A stretch of 64,000 bases of DNA from Halorarum halophilum (GCF_013401515.1 NZ_CP058529.1:2418001-2482000); one strand, 5' to 3'; shown: positions 15,769 to 24,907, counted from the first letter of the stretch. The notes: generated from the letters alone by a model not told the origin. Made by a program: numbers and translations.

Positions 15769-16653
15769 GTGTTCTCGCGACGCGATCTCGGGGACGACCC
15801 CCCGGACGGGCTCGCGACCGAACTCGCGGCGGTACGCGACGCGTACGCGCCGGACTGTCTCGTCCTCGACGCGGACAGGGATTTCGAGACGGTTCCGCCG
15901 GCCGCCGCGGAGGATCTCGGGCTCCTGGTCGACGCGCTCGACCCGGCGAGCTACCCGGCCGAGTGGCTCCCCGACGACGCGCCGCAGGCCCTCCGGCGGT
16001 ACGCCGGCGGCGACTTCACCGTCGGGATGCCCGGCGACGGCACGGTCGTCCGGACCCGCCAGACCGTCCCGCCGACCGTCATCGTGAAGAAGCGCGCCGA
16101 GGGGACGCCCGAGCCCTTCCGCTCGTTCCTCGTCGCGGAGGCGTTCGTCGAACTGTCGGCGGACGTCCCCGAGCACTTCCTCCCGTTCTTCGGCGAGCGG
16201 TACCGCGACCTCGACGCGGCGGTCCCGCTCGGCCCGGGCGAGGTGTACCAGCTCGCCGCGGCGCTGTTCGACGCCTGGGTCGGACTCCACACCCGCCCGG
16301 AGTTCGTCTCGTGGGGCGGGGGTGGAGACGAGGACGATAGGGACGGGGGCGACAGGGACGGGAGCGACACGGAATGGAACGACCCCCCGGATGAACGAAA
16401 CCGATACCCGGAACTCCACGCGGCGTGGGTCGACGCGGGCGAGCGGTTGACCGGTCGGCTCGACGGCCTGCCGGGCGAGGTCGCGAGGGGCGAGCTGTCG
16501 TTCCCGGCGGCGACGGAGTACGCCTGCTCGACGGTGAAACACGACCTCGACCTGCCGGCGCCGTTCGCCGCGCTCGACACCGCCGCCTACCGGACCCACG
16601 GCGCAGACTACGCGGTGAAGTGGGCGGAGAAGACGTTCGAGAAACTCGCCTGA
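15769..16653 (+). CDS. conserved haloarchaeal protein of unknown function
   Basis: A 294-residue soluble protein starting at GTG 15769. The N-terminal half contains ESVDALDP-like acidic helices and a basic RTRQTVPPTVIVKKRAEG segment. A Gly/Asp-rich insertion (about residues 180-205) separates it from a C-terminal domain ending in AVKWAEKTFEKLA. No catalytic motif is recognised. It follows the small membrane protein by 3 bases and is convergent with the RecA-like gene. Confidence 0.75.
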   Translation: MFSRRDLGDDPPDGLATELAAVRDAYAPDCLVLDADRDFETVPPAAAEDLGLLVDALDPASYPAEWLPDDAPQALRRYAGGDFTVGMPGDGTVVRTRQTVPPTVIVKKRAEGTPEPFRSFLVAEAFVELSADVPEHFLPFFGERYRDLDAAVPLGPGEVYQLAAALFDAWVGLHTRPEFVSWGGGGDEDDRDGGDRDGSDTEWNDPPDERNRYPELHAAWVDAGERLTGRLDGLPGEVARGELSFPAATEYACSTVKHDLDLPAPFAALDTAAYRTHGADYAVKWAEKTFEKLA

Positions 16654-16671
16654 CCGCGAGGACACCCCGAC

Positions 16672-17253
16672 TTATCGTAGTTCGACCGACTCCGACCCGC
16701 CCTCCTCGAGGTCGATGACGCCGTCGAAGAGGTTGCGGAACCGGTCCAGCGTCTCCTCGTCGTGGACCTCCTTCGAGAGGTGGAACAGTCCGACCGCGTC
16801 GTGTTCGACCAGCAGGTCGAGGATGGCCGCGGCCGCCTCGTACACCCCGTCCACGTCGGCGTAGTACGCCATCTCGGTGAGCGAGTCGACGCTGACGCGG
16901 CGCTTGCCGGCCGTGCTCGCCAGGAACGACTCGACCTGCATGACGACCCCTTCGAGATCGTCGGGCGAGGAGACGTAGTGGAAGTGGTCGGAGGAGCGTC
17001 GGGAGTAGCCGCGCTCGACCGAGATGGTGTCGAGGATATCCGCACGCGACTCGTCGACGTCGTAGTGTTCGAGCTTCTGTTCGACCTCGCGGGCGGTGGT
17101 TCGGGTCGAGACGACCAGGAAACGGTCGGTGTCGGTCTTCAGGAAGTCGGTGTCGATGCGGTCCGTCTCGCCGATGCTGGGGTGGAGGAGCAGCAGGCCG
17201 GTGCCCCCCGGGATCGTGGTCTCCTCGTCCCCGATGGCGAGCGTGTAATCCAT
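16672..17253 (-). CDS. RecA/KaiC-like protein lacking a Walker A motif
   Basis: A 193-residue protein with the strand-helix pattern of the RadA/KaiC core: a first strand GTGLLLLHPS where the P-loop should be, then TDRFLVVSTRTTAREVEQKL, RRVSVDSLTEMAYY and later VGLFHLSKEVHDEETLDRF. The P-loop lysine and threonine are absent, so it is probably not an ATPase. Function unknown. ATG at 17253 with minus-strand TATA-like GAATTAAGTC at 17275-17284, giving a leaderless transcript. Confidence 0.72.
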   Translation of the reverse strand: MDYTLAIGDEETTIPGGTGLLLLHPSIGETDRIDTDFLKTDTDRFLVVSTRTTAREVEQKLEHYDVDESRADILDTISVERGYSRRSSDHFHYVSSPDDLEGVVMQVESFLASTAGKRRVSVDSLTEMAYYADVDGVYEAAAAILDLLVEHDAVGLFHLSKEVHDEETLDRFRNLFDGVIDLEEGGSESVELR

Positions 17254-17364
17254 GTCGGAACGTCCGCCTACCCGGACTTAATTCTGCGGGGACTCCGTGG
17301 ACTCCGGGGACGGCGGGCGACGTGCGTTCACGCACCCGACACGTAGGGATCGGAAACGAGTCGA

Positions 17365-17799
17365 TCAGAACACCGAGTCCGCGGTCGCGGCTCCCACCAC
17401 GGAGAACACGGCGCCGACGCTGACCGCTTTCAGGGTGACGAGCGCCTGGGCGAGCGTCCCGTCGCCGTACGTCTCCGCGAGGAACGTCTCGGGCGCGTCG
17501 AACGCGAGCGCGAGGATGAGCACCGAAAGGTACGAGACCGCGATGAGCGAGACGAACCGGACCGGCACCCCGGCGATCTCCGTCTCCCGGTCCGGGTCGC
17601 GGTCGGCGTCGGCCTTGTACAGCGCGCCGTAGCCGATGCCGAACACGATGACCACCGTCGCGACCGCCTGGTACCACGCCATGCTGGCGGCGAGGGTCCA
17701 CACCTCCTCGGTGACCACGAACGGCCCCGCGAGCAGGAAGCCGCCGACGACCTGCTGGGCGGTGTCGGCGAGCTTGAACCGGCGGTTCCGTCCGACCAT
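17365..17799 (-). CDS. DUF2391-like integral membrane protein
   Basis: A 144-residue protein with four hydrophobic segments (around residues 15-33, 37-55, 83-102 and 117-140). Characteristic stretches are QVVGGFLLAGPFVVTEEVW and SLIAVSYLSVLILALAF, which match my memory of the DUF2391 family. Function unknown. A TATA-like CGTTTTTATC on the minus strand at 17820-17830 fits leaderless transcription from ATG 17799. Confidence 0.72.
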   Translation of the reverse strand: MVGRNRRFKLADTAQQVVGGFLLAGPFVVTEEVWTLAASMAWYQAVATVVIVFGIGYGALYKADADRDPDRETEIAGVPVRFVSLIAVSYLSVLILALAFDAPETFLAETYGDGTLAQALVTLKAVSVGAVFSVVGAATADSVF

Positions 17800-17902
17800 G
17801 AACCTACGTGCCGACGACGGGATAAAAACGTCCCGAGGCCTCGTCGGAGTGCATCGACGCCGTCTCGGGATTCGACCGCGGCAATCCTCGGGACGGAGGA
17901 CA

Positions 17903-17912
17903 GTGTTAAACG
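17903..17912 (+). promoter_or_regulatory. promoter of the lysC leader and lysC
   Basis: GTGTTAAACG is a TATA-like element. Its spacing predicts a transcript beginning near 17934, at the ATG of the short leader ORF rather than at lysC itself. Confidence 0.55.
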
Positions 17913-17933
17913 CCGACCAGTGTTACGGCCCCC

Positions 17934-17981
17934 ATGCACTCGGATGGCACTTCGCACCCCTGCGCGGGGGTGCGACGGTAG
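17934..17981 (+). CDS. 15-residue leader ORF upstream of lysC, with hairpin
   Basis: ATG at 17934 opens a 15-codon frame (MHSDGTSHPCAGVRR) that stops with TAG at 17979-17981, directly abutting the lysC ATG and in the same frame. Within it, 17952-17975 forms a perfect 9-bp stem (TCGCACCCC/GGGGTGCGA) with a 6-base loop, ending 6 bases before lysC. This would make lysC translation depend on reading through or melting the hairpin. The peptide has no lysine and only one Asp and one Thr, so classic amino-acid sensing is not obvious. Confidence 0.45.
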   Translation: MHSDGTSHPCAGVRR

Positions 17982-19160
17982 ATGCGGGTCGTCGCGAAGT
18001 TCGGGGGGACTTCTCTCGGCTCCGGTGACAGGGTCGCGCGGGCTGCGGACTCCATCGCGAAGGCGGTGGAGTCGGGACACGAGATCGCGGTGGTCGCCTC
18101 GGCGATGGGGTCGACGACGGACGAACTGCTCGACGAGATCGAGTTCGAGGTCGACGACGCCGACCGTGCCGAGATCGTCTCGATGGGCGAGCGCACGTCG
18201 GTCCGGATGCTGAAGGCGGCGCTCACCGCCCGCGGCGTCGACGCGACGTTCCTCGAACCGGGTAGCGAGGACTGGCCGGTCATCACCAACGAGGTCGGCG
18301 AACTCGACGCCGAGGCGACGCGCGAGCGCGCGGCGAAGCTCGCGGCCGACCTCGAGAACACGGTCCCCGTCATCACCGGGTTCCTGGCACAGACGCTCGC
18401 CGGCGACGTGACGACGCTCGGCCGGGGCGGGTCGGACACGACCGCGGTGATGCTCGGGAAGTTCATGGACGCCGACGAGGTCGTCATCGTCACCGACGTG
18501 GAGGGCGTGATGACCGGCGATCCCCGCGTGGTGGAGGGGGCGCGCAACGTCGCGCGCATCACGGTGGACGAACTGCGGAACCTCTCGTTCCGCGGCGCGG
18601 AGGTCGTCGCGCCCTCGGCGCTCGTCTACAAGGACGAGGACCTCGACGTCCGCGTCGTCCACTACCAGCACGGCGACCTGCTCGCGGGCGGCACCCGCAT
18701 CGAGGGGACCTTCGAGAACCTCATCGACATGCGCGAGGAGTCGCTCGCGTGTATCACCGTCGCGGGCCGCGCGATCCGGAACCGGCCGGGCATCCTCGCG
18801 GACCTCTCGGTCGCGCTCCGGGACGAGGACATCAACATCGACGCGGTCGCCTCGGGGATGGACTCGATCACCTTCTACGTCGACACCGGCATCGCCGAGA
18901 AGGCGCAGGCGACCCTCCACGACGAGGTCGTCGGCGACGAGTCGCTCTCCTCGGTCACCGTCGAGGGGGAGTTCGCGGTCGTCCGCGTGATGGGCGGGGA
19001 ACTGCCGAACCGGCCCGGCGTCATCTCGGACATCGTCGGCCCCATCGCGGCGGCCAACATGACCGTCCACGACATCATCACCTCGGCCACGTCGGTCGCG
19101 CTGTTCGTAGACTGGAGCGACCGCGAGGACGTCCTCGAGATCGTGCAGGGCGAGTTCTAG
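17982..19160 (+). CDS. lysC: aspartate kinase
   Basis: First step of the aspartate family (Lys/Thr/Met), phosphorylating aspartate. The N-terminal kinase domain carries VAKFGGTSLG (residues 4-13), the SMGERTS segment and the LGRGGSDTTA substrate loop. Two ACT domains follow (about residues 260-330 and 335-392: IRNRPGILADLSVAL and LPNRPGVISDIVGPI), the usual sites of feedback control. Length 392 is normal for a monofunctional archaeal enzyme. The start matches the family; the in-frame leader ORF is separated by a TAG. Confidence 0.95.
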   Translation: MRVVAKFGGTSLGSGDRVARAADSIAKAVESGHEIAVVASAMGSTTDELLDEIEFEVDDADRAEIVSMGERTSVRMLKAALTARGVDATFLEPGSEDWPVITNEVGELDAEATRERAAKLAADLENTVPVITGFLAQTLAGDVTTLGRGGSDTTAVMLGKFMDADEVVIVTDVEGVMTGDPRVVEGARNVARITVDELRNLSFRGAEVVAPSALVYKDEDLDVRVVHYQHGDLLAGGTRIEGTFENLIDMREESLACITVAGRAIRNRPGILADLSVALRDEDINIDAVASGMDSITFYVDTGIAEKAQATLHDEVVGDESLSSVTVEGEFAVVRVMGGELPNRPGVISDIVGPIAAANMTVHDIITSATSVALFVDWSDREDVLEIVQGEF

Positions 19161-19230
19161 CCCCGACAGCTCCGCCCTCGAACCGTTCGAACCTCACTCG
19201 AACTTCGAAGCCGACCCGGACTTTCGAACG

Positions 19231-19647
19231 TCACTCGGCTCGCCGCGCCGACCGCTGTAACTCCCGTTCGCGGTCCGTCTCGACGGCGAGCTCCGGCACC
19301 GGCCGGACGTGCTCGTCGGCGTCGATGGCGACGAACGTCAGGTGCGAGGACGCCGTCCCGCGCTTGCCGGCGCAAAACTGCTTCACGAACAGGTCGGGAA
19401 CCCACGCGGCGGTGTTCATGTCGTGGATCCGTCAGCGTTCGTCGCCCGTGTTGCGCTTCAGGTCGAGGAACGGCGGGAAGTCGAGGTGTCACGCCTCCAG
19501 ATACGCGCAAGCCGCGCCCCGGCGCTTTCCGGAGCGGTTGATGGCGCCCGTCACGTCGTTCGAGATCTTGCGGAAGGGGGCGGTCCCGGTGGACTCGACG
19601 CTCGTTGACTGCCTGTTTAGCGGTTCGGCGATCCGCCCATCGGTCAT
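19231..19647 (-). pseudogene. chimeric pseudogene: ribonucleotide reductase fragment joined to thioesterase C-terminus
   Basis: A single 139-codon frame from the ATG at 19647 with two internal TGA stops. The first part reads NDVTGAINRSGKRRGAACAY, LEA*HLDF, FLDLKRNTGDER*RIHDMN and AAWVPDLFVK, an internal piece of a ribonucleotide reductase large chain; the stops replace the Trp and Arg expected there. From about 19376 it continues as GKRGTASSHLTFVAIDAD and VPELAVETDRERELQ, the C-terminus of an acyl-CoA thioesterase of the YciA/BACH type. Both are fragments of longer genes, so neither can be functional. The start overlaps the stop of the next gene. Confidence 0.7.
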
Positions 19648-20723
19648 TAGGGAGCGCCGAGCGACTCAACCAGCGCGCGGAACTCATCGCCATCCAGAAT
19701 CGGGGACGAACCGGCCCACGCCGCGTAGTGGACGCCGTCCTCGACCCAGAACGCCTCCCAGGCGCCGTTCTGCTCGGTCAGCGCGGCGTAGTGGACGGTC
19801 GTCCCGCGCAGGTCGACCGCCCGACGCGTCCCCGCAGACTGCTCGGACGGCTCCGGCGGGATCGAGGGCGCCAGTGGGCTGTCCGGTGTTGCCGCAGCCA
19901 GCCAGAGGTGGTCGCTCCCGTTCTCACGGTGCCGGAAGACGCACTCGACCGCGTCGCCCTCGGGGAACGCGACTGCCGAGTCGAGGCGGAACCCATCATC
20001 CGACGGGACCAGCGGACGGACGGGCGGATCGCCGGCCAGCGCCCTGGGGGAGAGGGGGCGGCTCGCCTCGTAGGGTCGGACGGGCGAGTGGTCCCACAGG
20101 CCGTGGGGGACGGCGACCGGTCGGCACCGGTACCGGACCCAGTAGCTCAACTGGTGGAACGGAACGTCGTGCACGACCCGGGCCGCGTCCGGCGCCGCGC
20201 GGGTCAACCCGTCCATCACGCCCCGCACCTCCTCGTCGTCGAAGCCGCCGTCGAGGACGGAGAGTTCGACCTGCGTCCGGTCGCGCTGGACGCAGGCGCC
20301 CCGCCGGTCCTCGTAGTCGGTTCCCAGCCAGCCGACGGTGTCGCCGCACGCGAACGGCGTCGGCTCTGGCGTGCGCCAGAGCGGCGCGACGCTCGCGGCG
20401 GGGGGCGCCCAGTCGTACAGGAACTGCTTGAGCCGGAACCGCCGATCCTCACCCCCGACGACGACGCGGACGCTGCACGGGTTTCCATCGCTGTGGGGCG
20501 TCTGTCCGATGTCCGCGGCGGAAACGTCGCCGGGGCGGCCGGGCGGCTGTTCGGGGCGCAGCGAGACGGCCGTCACGCGGCAGTCGTCCGGGAGCCACCC
20601 GGGTTCGAAGACGACGAAGTTCACCTCCTCCTGGGCGTCGGCGAGCGTCGTCTCGCGCGGCGGCGCGGCGTCGGCAGGGTCGGCGAGCCGCGCGGAGGGG
20701 TCGGCGGTTCGCCAGACAGTCAT
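19647..20723 (-). CDS. hypothetical haloarchaeal protein, 358 residues
   Basis: A soluble acidic protein. An N-terminal part (EEVNFVVFEPGWLPDDC, then CSVRVVVGGEDRRFRLKQF) and a second part (DRTQVELSVLDGGFDDEEV ... HYAALTEQNGAWEAFWVEDG) both look like beta-rich ligand-binding or anti-sigma-like folds in which W/L-P-x-G motifs recur. I do not recognise a catalytic motif. The stop shares bases with the start of the pseudogene remnant. ATG 20723. Confidence 0.72.
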   Translation of the reverse strand: MTVWRTADPSARLADPADAAPPRETTLADAQEEVNFVVFEPGWLPDDCRVTAVSLRPEQPPGRPGDVSAADIGQTPHSDGNPCSVRVVVGGEDRRFRLKQFLYDWAPPAASVAPLWRTPEPTPFACGDTVGWLGTDYEDRRGACVQRDRTQVELSVLDGGFDDEEVRGVMDGLTRAAPDAARVVHDVPFHQLSYWVRYRCRPVAVPHGLWDHSPVRPYEASRPLSPRALAGDPPVRPLVPSDDGFRLDSAVAFPEGDAVECVFRHRENGSDHLWLAAATPDSPLAPSIPPEPSEQSAGTRRAVDLRGTTVHYAALTEQNGAWEAFWVEDGVHYAAWAGSSPILDGDEFRALVESLGAP

Positions 20724-21032
20724 CGTGGCCTCCGGCAGTGTGGGCGTTTCAGGTGGAACGACGGTTGGAGGGGGTGTCGGTGAGTGCTGTCCGAACGGGG
20801 GTCCTCGTCGGTCGGCATACGACGATCGTCGGAAGTCGCGAGCAAAAGGGTTCGCTGAAGCTATTTCCTGTACGCTAGATGGTAGTTCCGACCGACCCTC
20901 GCGTCGCGGTCGCCGATATCCATCGACAGGTGTCCCTCGCCGTGCCGACCAGTCCATCGCCGTCCGGAGGTGTCGAACGATGTCCACTACGTCTCGTGGG
21001 GTATCTAAGGCGCGGCCCGGCCGAGGGCGACC
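20724..21032. other. intergenic region upstream of tnaA
   Basis: A 309-base spacer without a gene. It holds an ORB-like core on the minus strand (GTTCCACCTGAAACG, 20737-20752) that lacks the G-run of real boxes, and a weak TATA-like GGGTATCTAAGG at 20998-21010 that may serve tnaA. Nothing else is seen. Confidence 0.5.
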
Positions 21033-22397
21033 ATGCGCAACTACAAGGCGAAGATGGTCGAGCCCATCACCCTCCCCTCCCGCGAGCGCCGCGACGCGGT
21101 CCTCGAGGAGGCCGGCTACAACGCGTTCAACGTCGCCGCCGAGGACGTGTACATCGACCTGCTGACCGACAGCGGCACCGGGACGATGAGCGACGCCCAG
21201 TGGGCCGCGCTGATGCGCGGCGACGAGTCGTACGCCGGCAGCCGGTCGTTCGCACACCTCGAGGAGGCGGTGTCGGACGTGATGGGGTTTCCGAACGTCG
21301 TCCCCTGCCACCAGGGCCGGGGCGCCGAGAACGTCCTCTACGGCTGCCTGGTCGAGGAGGGCGACGTCGTGCTCAACAACGCGCACTTCGACACGACCCG
21401 CGCGCACGTCGCGAACCTCGGCGGTGAACCGGTGGACTGCCCGGTCGAGGGCGCCCGCGACCCCGACATCGCGGGCGACTTCAAGGGCGACTTCTCGCTC
21501 GACCGCGCCCGCGCCGCGGTCGACGAGGTCGGCCACGAGAACGTCCCCGTCGTGGTGCTCACGATCACGAACAACTCCACCGCCGGCCAGCCGGTGAGCG
21601 TCGCGAACACCCGCGAGGTCGCCGAGTTCGCCCGCGAGATCGGGGCGACGTTCGTGATCGACGCCTGTCGGTTCGCCGAGAACGCCGAGTTCGTCCGGCG
21701 CCGCGAGGCCGAGTTCGCCGACGCCTCCGTCGCGGACATCGCCCGCGAACAGCTCTCGTACGCGGACGCGCTGGTCATGAGCGGGAAGAAGGAGGGGCTG
21801 TCGAACGTCGGCGGGTTCGTCGCGGTCGCCGAGGAACCCGGCGGCGAGGCGGCCGCCCAGCTGTTCGAGCGCGCCAAGCAGCGCGGCATCCTCTACGAGG
21901 GGTTCCCGACCTACGGCGGGATGGCCGGCCGGGACATCGAAGCGATGGCGGTCGGTCTCCGCGAGGTCGTCGAACCGCCGTACCCCGAGGCGCGCATCGA
22001 CCAGGTGGCGACCTTCGGCGACCTGCTCTCCGAGGCCGGACTGCCGGTCTACCGCCCCGTCGGCGGCCACGCGGTGTACCTCGACGCCGGCGACCTGTTC
22101 CCGAACGTCGCCCCCGACGAGTACCCCGGCCAGGCGCTCGTCTGCGAACTGTACCGCGAGGGGGGCGTCCGCGGCGTCGAACTCGGCAGCTTCGCGTTCC
22201 CGGGGGTCGACCGGCCGGAGCTCGTCCGACTCGCGCTCCCCCGCCGGACGTACGCCCGCGAGCACCTGGAGCACGTCGCCGACGCCGGCGCCGCGCTCCT
22301 CGACCGGCGCCGGGAGGTCCGGGGCCTCGAAGTCGTCTCCGAGCCGCCCGTCCCCGAACTTCGGCACTTCTCGGCCGAACTGCGGCCCGTGGAGTAG
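21033..22397 (+). CDS. tnaA: tryptophanase / aromatic amino acid beta-lyase
   Basis: A PLP enzyme splitting tryptophan to indole, pyruvate and ammonia (or tyrosine to phenol). At 454 residues it matches the family. Visible features: start KMVEPITLPSRERRD, DSGTGTMSDAQWAAL, HQGRGAENVL, the ITNNSTAGQPVS loop, VIDACRFAENA with the cofactor-contacting Asp, and the PLP lysine in MSGKKEGLSNVGG (about residue 253). Tryptophanase and tyrosine phenol-lyase are close relatives; I favour tryptophanase from occurrence in haloarchaea. Confidence 0.9.
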   Translation: MRNYKAKMVEPITLPSRERRDAVLEEAGYNAFNVAAEDVYIDLLTDSGTGTMSDAQWAALMRGDESYAGSRSFAHLEEAVSDVMGFPNVVPCHQGRGAENVLYGCLVEEGDVVLNNAHFDTTRAHVANLGGEPVDCPVEGARDPDIAGDFKGDFSLDRARAAVDEVGHENVPVVVLTITNNSTAGQPVSVANTREVAEFAREIGATFVIDACRFAENAEFVRRREAEFADASVADIAREQLSYADALVMSGKKEGLSNVGGFVAVAEEPGGEAAAQLFERAKQRGILYEGFPTYGGMAGRDIEAMAVGLREVVEPPYPEARIDQVATFGDLLSEAGLPVYRPVGGHAVYLDAGDLFPNVAPDEYPGQALVCELYREGGVRGVELGSFAFPGVDRPELVRLALPRRTYAREHLEHVADAGAALLDRRREVRGLEVVSEPPVPELRHFSAELRPVE

Positions 22398-22435
22398 GCG
22401 GACGTCGCCGAACCCCGCATCCCGCCGCGACGGTT

Positions 22436-23119
22436 CTACCGCCCGTCGTACAGTCGACTTCCGATCCGCTTCGGCAGCCCCGCCGCTTCCACGGCCTCCG
22501 CGACCGCGTCGACGTCGTACTCCACGCGCCGCTCCTCGACCGTCAGGTCGTCGAGGTCGAGTACGGCGTAGGCGGCCCGCGGGTCGCCGTCCCGCGGCTG
22601 GCCGACGCTCCCGGGGTTCATCACGACGCCCTCTGCGAACCGCTCGTACGCCTGGACGTGCGTGTGACCGAGCACGAGGACGTCCGGGTCGTCCCCGCCG
22701 GGCGCGCCGGCGGCCGCCAGCAGCTCCGGGTCGAACTCCTCGGGGTAGGTGTAGTGGTCCCGGCGTTCGGGGTGGCCGTGGACGACGGCGACCCGGCCGT
22801 CCGCCACGGTCATTCCCTCCGGGAGGTCGTCGAGCCAGTCGAGCGCCTCCGCGTCGAGTTCGCGGTGGGCGTACTCCACGCCGGCCCGGCCCATCGAGTT
22901 GAACCCCGACGCGGACCCGGCGACGACGGCGCGGTCGTGGTTCCCCTTCACCGTCGGCACGTCGCGCTCCCGAAGTTCCGCGACGCACTCGGCCGGCCAG
23001 GGGTTGTAACCGACGACGTCGCCGGCGCACACCAGCCCGTCGACCGAGGGCATGTCGTCGAGGACGGCCTCGAGTGCGACCCGGTTGCCGTGCACGTCCG
23101 AGATGACGCCCAGCTTCAT
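22436..23119 (-). CDS. calcineurin-like metallophosphoesterase (YfcE/MJ0936 type)
   Basis: A 227-residue phosphodiesterase-fold protein with all metal motifs: ISDVHGN (residues 5-11), CAGDVVGYN, KGNHDRAV, HGHPE and LGHTHVQ. NPGSVGQPRDGDPRAAYAVL after the last motif is typical of the subfamily. The physiological substrate is unknown. ATG 23119; an in-frame ATG further upstream gives no family-like residues. Confidence 0.88.
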   Translation of the reverse strand: MKLGVISDVHGNRVALEAVLDDMPSVDGLVCAGDVVGYNPWPAECVAELRERDVPTVKGNHDRAVVAGSASGFNSMGRAGVEYAHRELDAEALDWLDDLPEGMTVADGRVAVVHGHPERRDHYTYPEEFDPELLAAAGAPGGDDPDVLVLGHTHVQAYERFAEGVVMNPGSVGQPRDGDPRAAYAVLDLDDLTVEERRVEYDVDAVAEAVEAAGLPKRIGSRLYDGR

Positions 23120-23306
23120 GCCCCCCGTTTCGGGTCCGGGGCAGTTAGCGGTGGTCCCCGGTGCCGACCGCGGCCGTCGGCGGATGGTATCCCCCTTCCG
23201 GGTGAGGTGCATCATATAGGACATCAGATAAATTGTTCGGGCGGTGAAGATCGACCTGGTGGGCCGGAAAACACCGTCTCGCGGGGCCGCAATGGGGTAG
23301 TATCGG

Positions 23307-23316
23307 ATAATATATG
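23307..23316 (+). promoter_or_regulatory. promoter of the membrane protein gene at 23358
   Basis: ATAATATATG is one of the most AT-rich stretches in the area and lies about 45 bases before the GTG start, so a short untranslated leader (about 20 bases) is expected. Confidence 0.6.
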
Positions 23317-23357
23317 TTTTTCTCCCTCCGTGGCGTATGCATACGAGGTGAACAACA

Positions 23358-23867
23358 GTGAGTTCGCAAACCTACCAATCCCCCGGAATCGCGATGCGGT
23401 CCCCCACGCTCTGGGGCGGAGCCGCCGCGGGCGGGCTCGTCGCGGGCGTCGGGATGGGCCTGCTGATGCACTTCCTGATGAACGCGATGCCCCTCGTCGG
23501 GGCGCTCTACGGACAGCCGACCGTCGCGGCCGGGTGGTTCGCCCACCTGTTCCACAGCGTGGTCTTCGCCCTGCTCTTCGCCGGCGTGATCACGAGCACG
23601 TCGTTCCGTGAGTACGGAGTCCTGCGGATCACCGGCCTGGGCGCCGCCTACGGTATCGTCCTGGAGCTCGTCGCAGCCGGTATCGTCCTCCCCGTCTGGG
23701 CGAACGCGGTCGGCGCTGCGGCGCTTCCGGTCCCGTTCCTGCTCCCGATCGGGTTCCTCACGCACCTCGTCTACGGCGTGCTCCTCGGGGCAATCTTCGG
23801 GGTCGTGCTGACCCGGGAGCGGTCGAGAACTGCGACCCGCGACCGGTCCGAACGGCCCGCGGCGTGA
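23358..23867 (+). CDS. four-helix membrane protein of unknown function
   Basis: A 169-residue protein starting at GTG 23358. Four hydrophobic segments (about residues 19-42, 59-81, 91-113, 123-148) contain conserved-looking histidines: LLMHFLMNAMPLVGALYG, WFAHLFHSVVFALLF and THLVYGVLLGAIFG. It resembles YagU/DUF1440-like haloarchaeal membrane proteins, but I cannot assign it firmly. Confidence 0.72.
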   Translation: MSSQTYQSPGIAMRSPTLWGGAAAGGLVAGVGMGLLMHFLMNAMPLVGALYGQPTVAAGWFAHLFHSVVFALLFAGVITSTSFREYGVLRITGLGAAYGIVLELVAAGIVLPVWANAVGAAALPVPFLLPIGFLTHLVYGVLLGAIFGVVLTRERSRTATRDRSERPAA

Positions 23868-24073
23868 CGGTGCGGCCCGCGGCGAACGGCGACCGACAGG
23901 TCGTCGAACGCTCGGCCGGCGAAACCATCGATTTTCCACGCTGCTCGCTCGAGTGACGACCCCGCCTCCGTCGCGGCCGGTTCGAGGGCGATTTCGAACG
24001 GGACCGTACCGGCGACTACCCCAATCGTCGGGTTTCCAGCGTCGAGCGTGGTCCCCGTCGCCCGCGTGACCGC

Positions 24074-24667
24074 TCACTCGTCGCTGTTCTCGATTCCGAA
24101 CCCCGTACTGTCGTCGCCGACGTGGACGCCCGCGGCGCAGACGGCGTGCTCGTAGTCGAGCCCGTACGCCGTCCGTGCGGCCGCGACCGCCGTGTTCGGT
24201 TCGAACTCGAACGGTCGGGGCTCGTCCTCCTCGTAGGTCGCCACGAGGTGCGGTTCGTCCACCTCGCGGACGAGCAGTGCGTCGCGTCGCACGATGCCCA
24301 CGTAACCCGCGTTGCCGTCGACGACACCGGCGACCCGGGGCGTGTCGTAGTCGTCCTTCTCGTAGTCGAGCGCGAGCAGCGCCTCGGCGAGCGCGTCCCG
24401 CGCCGGGTAGCCCCGGTCGTACTTCTCCGCGATCGGGTCGACGTGCGAGCCGTTGCCGAGGACGGCCGCCCGGCGACGGTCGCCGCCCGCGATCCGGACG
24501 CAGTTGTACGAGACGTAGGGGTTGTCCGTCGGTTCGGCGTCGTCGGTCGGACCGACTGTGAGCGTCTCGTCGCCGCGGCGGACGATCTCGCGGTTCGGGA
24601 ACGAGCGGGAGGAGACGCGGTAGGCGCCGACCTTCGGGCCGACGACGACGAAGCGGCCGATGTACAT
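24074..24667 (-). CDS. purO: archaeal IMP cyclohydrolase
   Basis: Last step of purine synthesis, closing FAICAR to IMP, by the archaeal PurO enzyme (Ntn-hydrolase-like fold) instead of PurH. Visible family segments: [20 protein letters not shown] at the N-terminus, [31 protein letters not shown] and [14 protein letters not shown]. The 197-residue length is normal. ATG 24667 is the family start. A lone gene, transcribed away from the tRNA. Confidence 0.93.
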   Translation of the reverse strand: MYIGRFVVVGPKVGAYRVSSRSFPNREIVRRGDETLTVGPTDDAEPTDNPYVSYNCVRIAGGDRRRAAVLGNGSHVDPIAEKYDRGYPARDALAEALLALDYEKDDYDTPRVAGVVDGNAGYVGIVRRDALLVREVDEPHLVATYEEDEPRPFEFEPNTAVAAARTAYGLDYEHAVCAAGVHVGDDSTGFGIENSDE

Positions 24668-24875
24668 GCACGGAGCTGCGCATTCTCGGCGCAAATAGGT
24701 GGCGGTGTGTGCACGTTCGACCGGGTCGGCTTCGGTTCGCCGTTCGACCGCCTCCCGTTCCGGACGGCGAAAGGCGAGTTCGCGACGACGCTCGGGCAGT
24801 CCCACCCCCTTCCGGAAACGCCGTTACCCTCGGGGACCGTCCCCGGACGCGCCGCCGTCCTCGGAAAGCGATAGG

Positions 24876-24885
24876 GTTTAGTTAT
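24876..24885 (+). promoter_or_regulatory. promoter of tRNA-Gln
   Basis: GTTTAGTTAT lies 23-32 bases before the first base of the tRNA, the spacing expected for an archaeal TATA box. Confidence 0.6.
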
Positions 24886-24907
24886 CGAACGCTCTTCTCC
24901 CGTACGC

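Noticed and set aside
20737-20752. ORB-like GTTCCACCTGAAACG on the minus strand
   Set aside because: Lacks the GAAACGA extension and the G-run seen in all the convincing boxes.
20724-23030. Long minus-strand open frame antisense to tnaA
   Set aside because: The translation is Arg/Val/Asp-rich, antisense to a well-identified enzyme, and without any recognised domain; only the part to 20723 is real.
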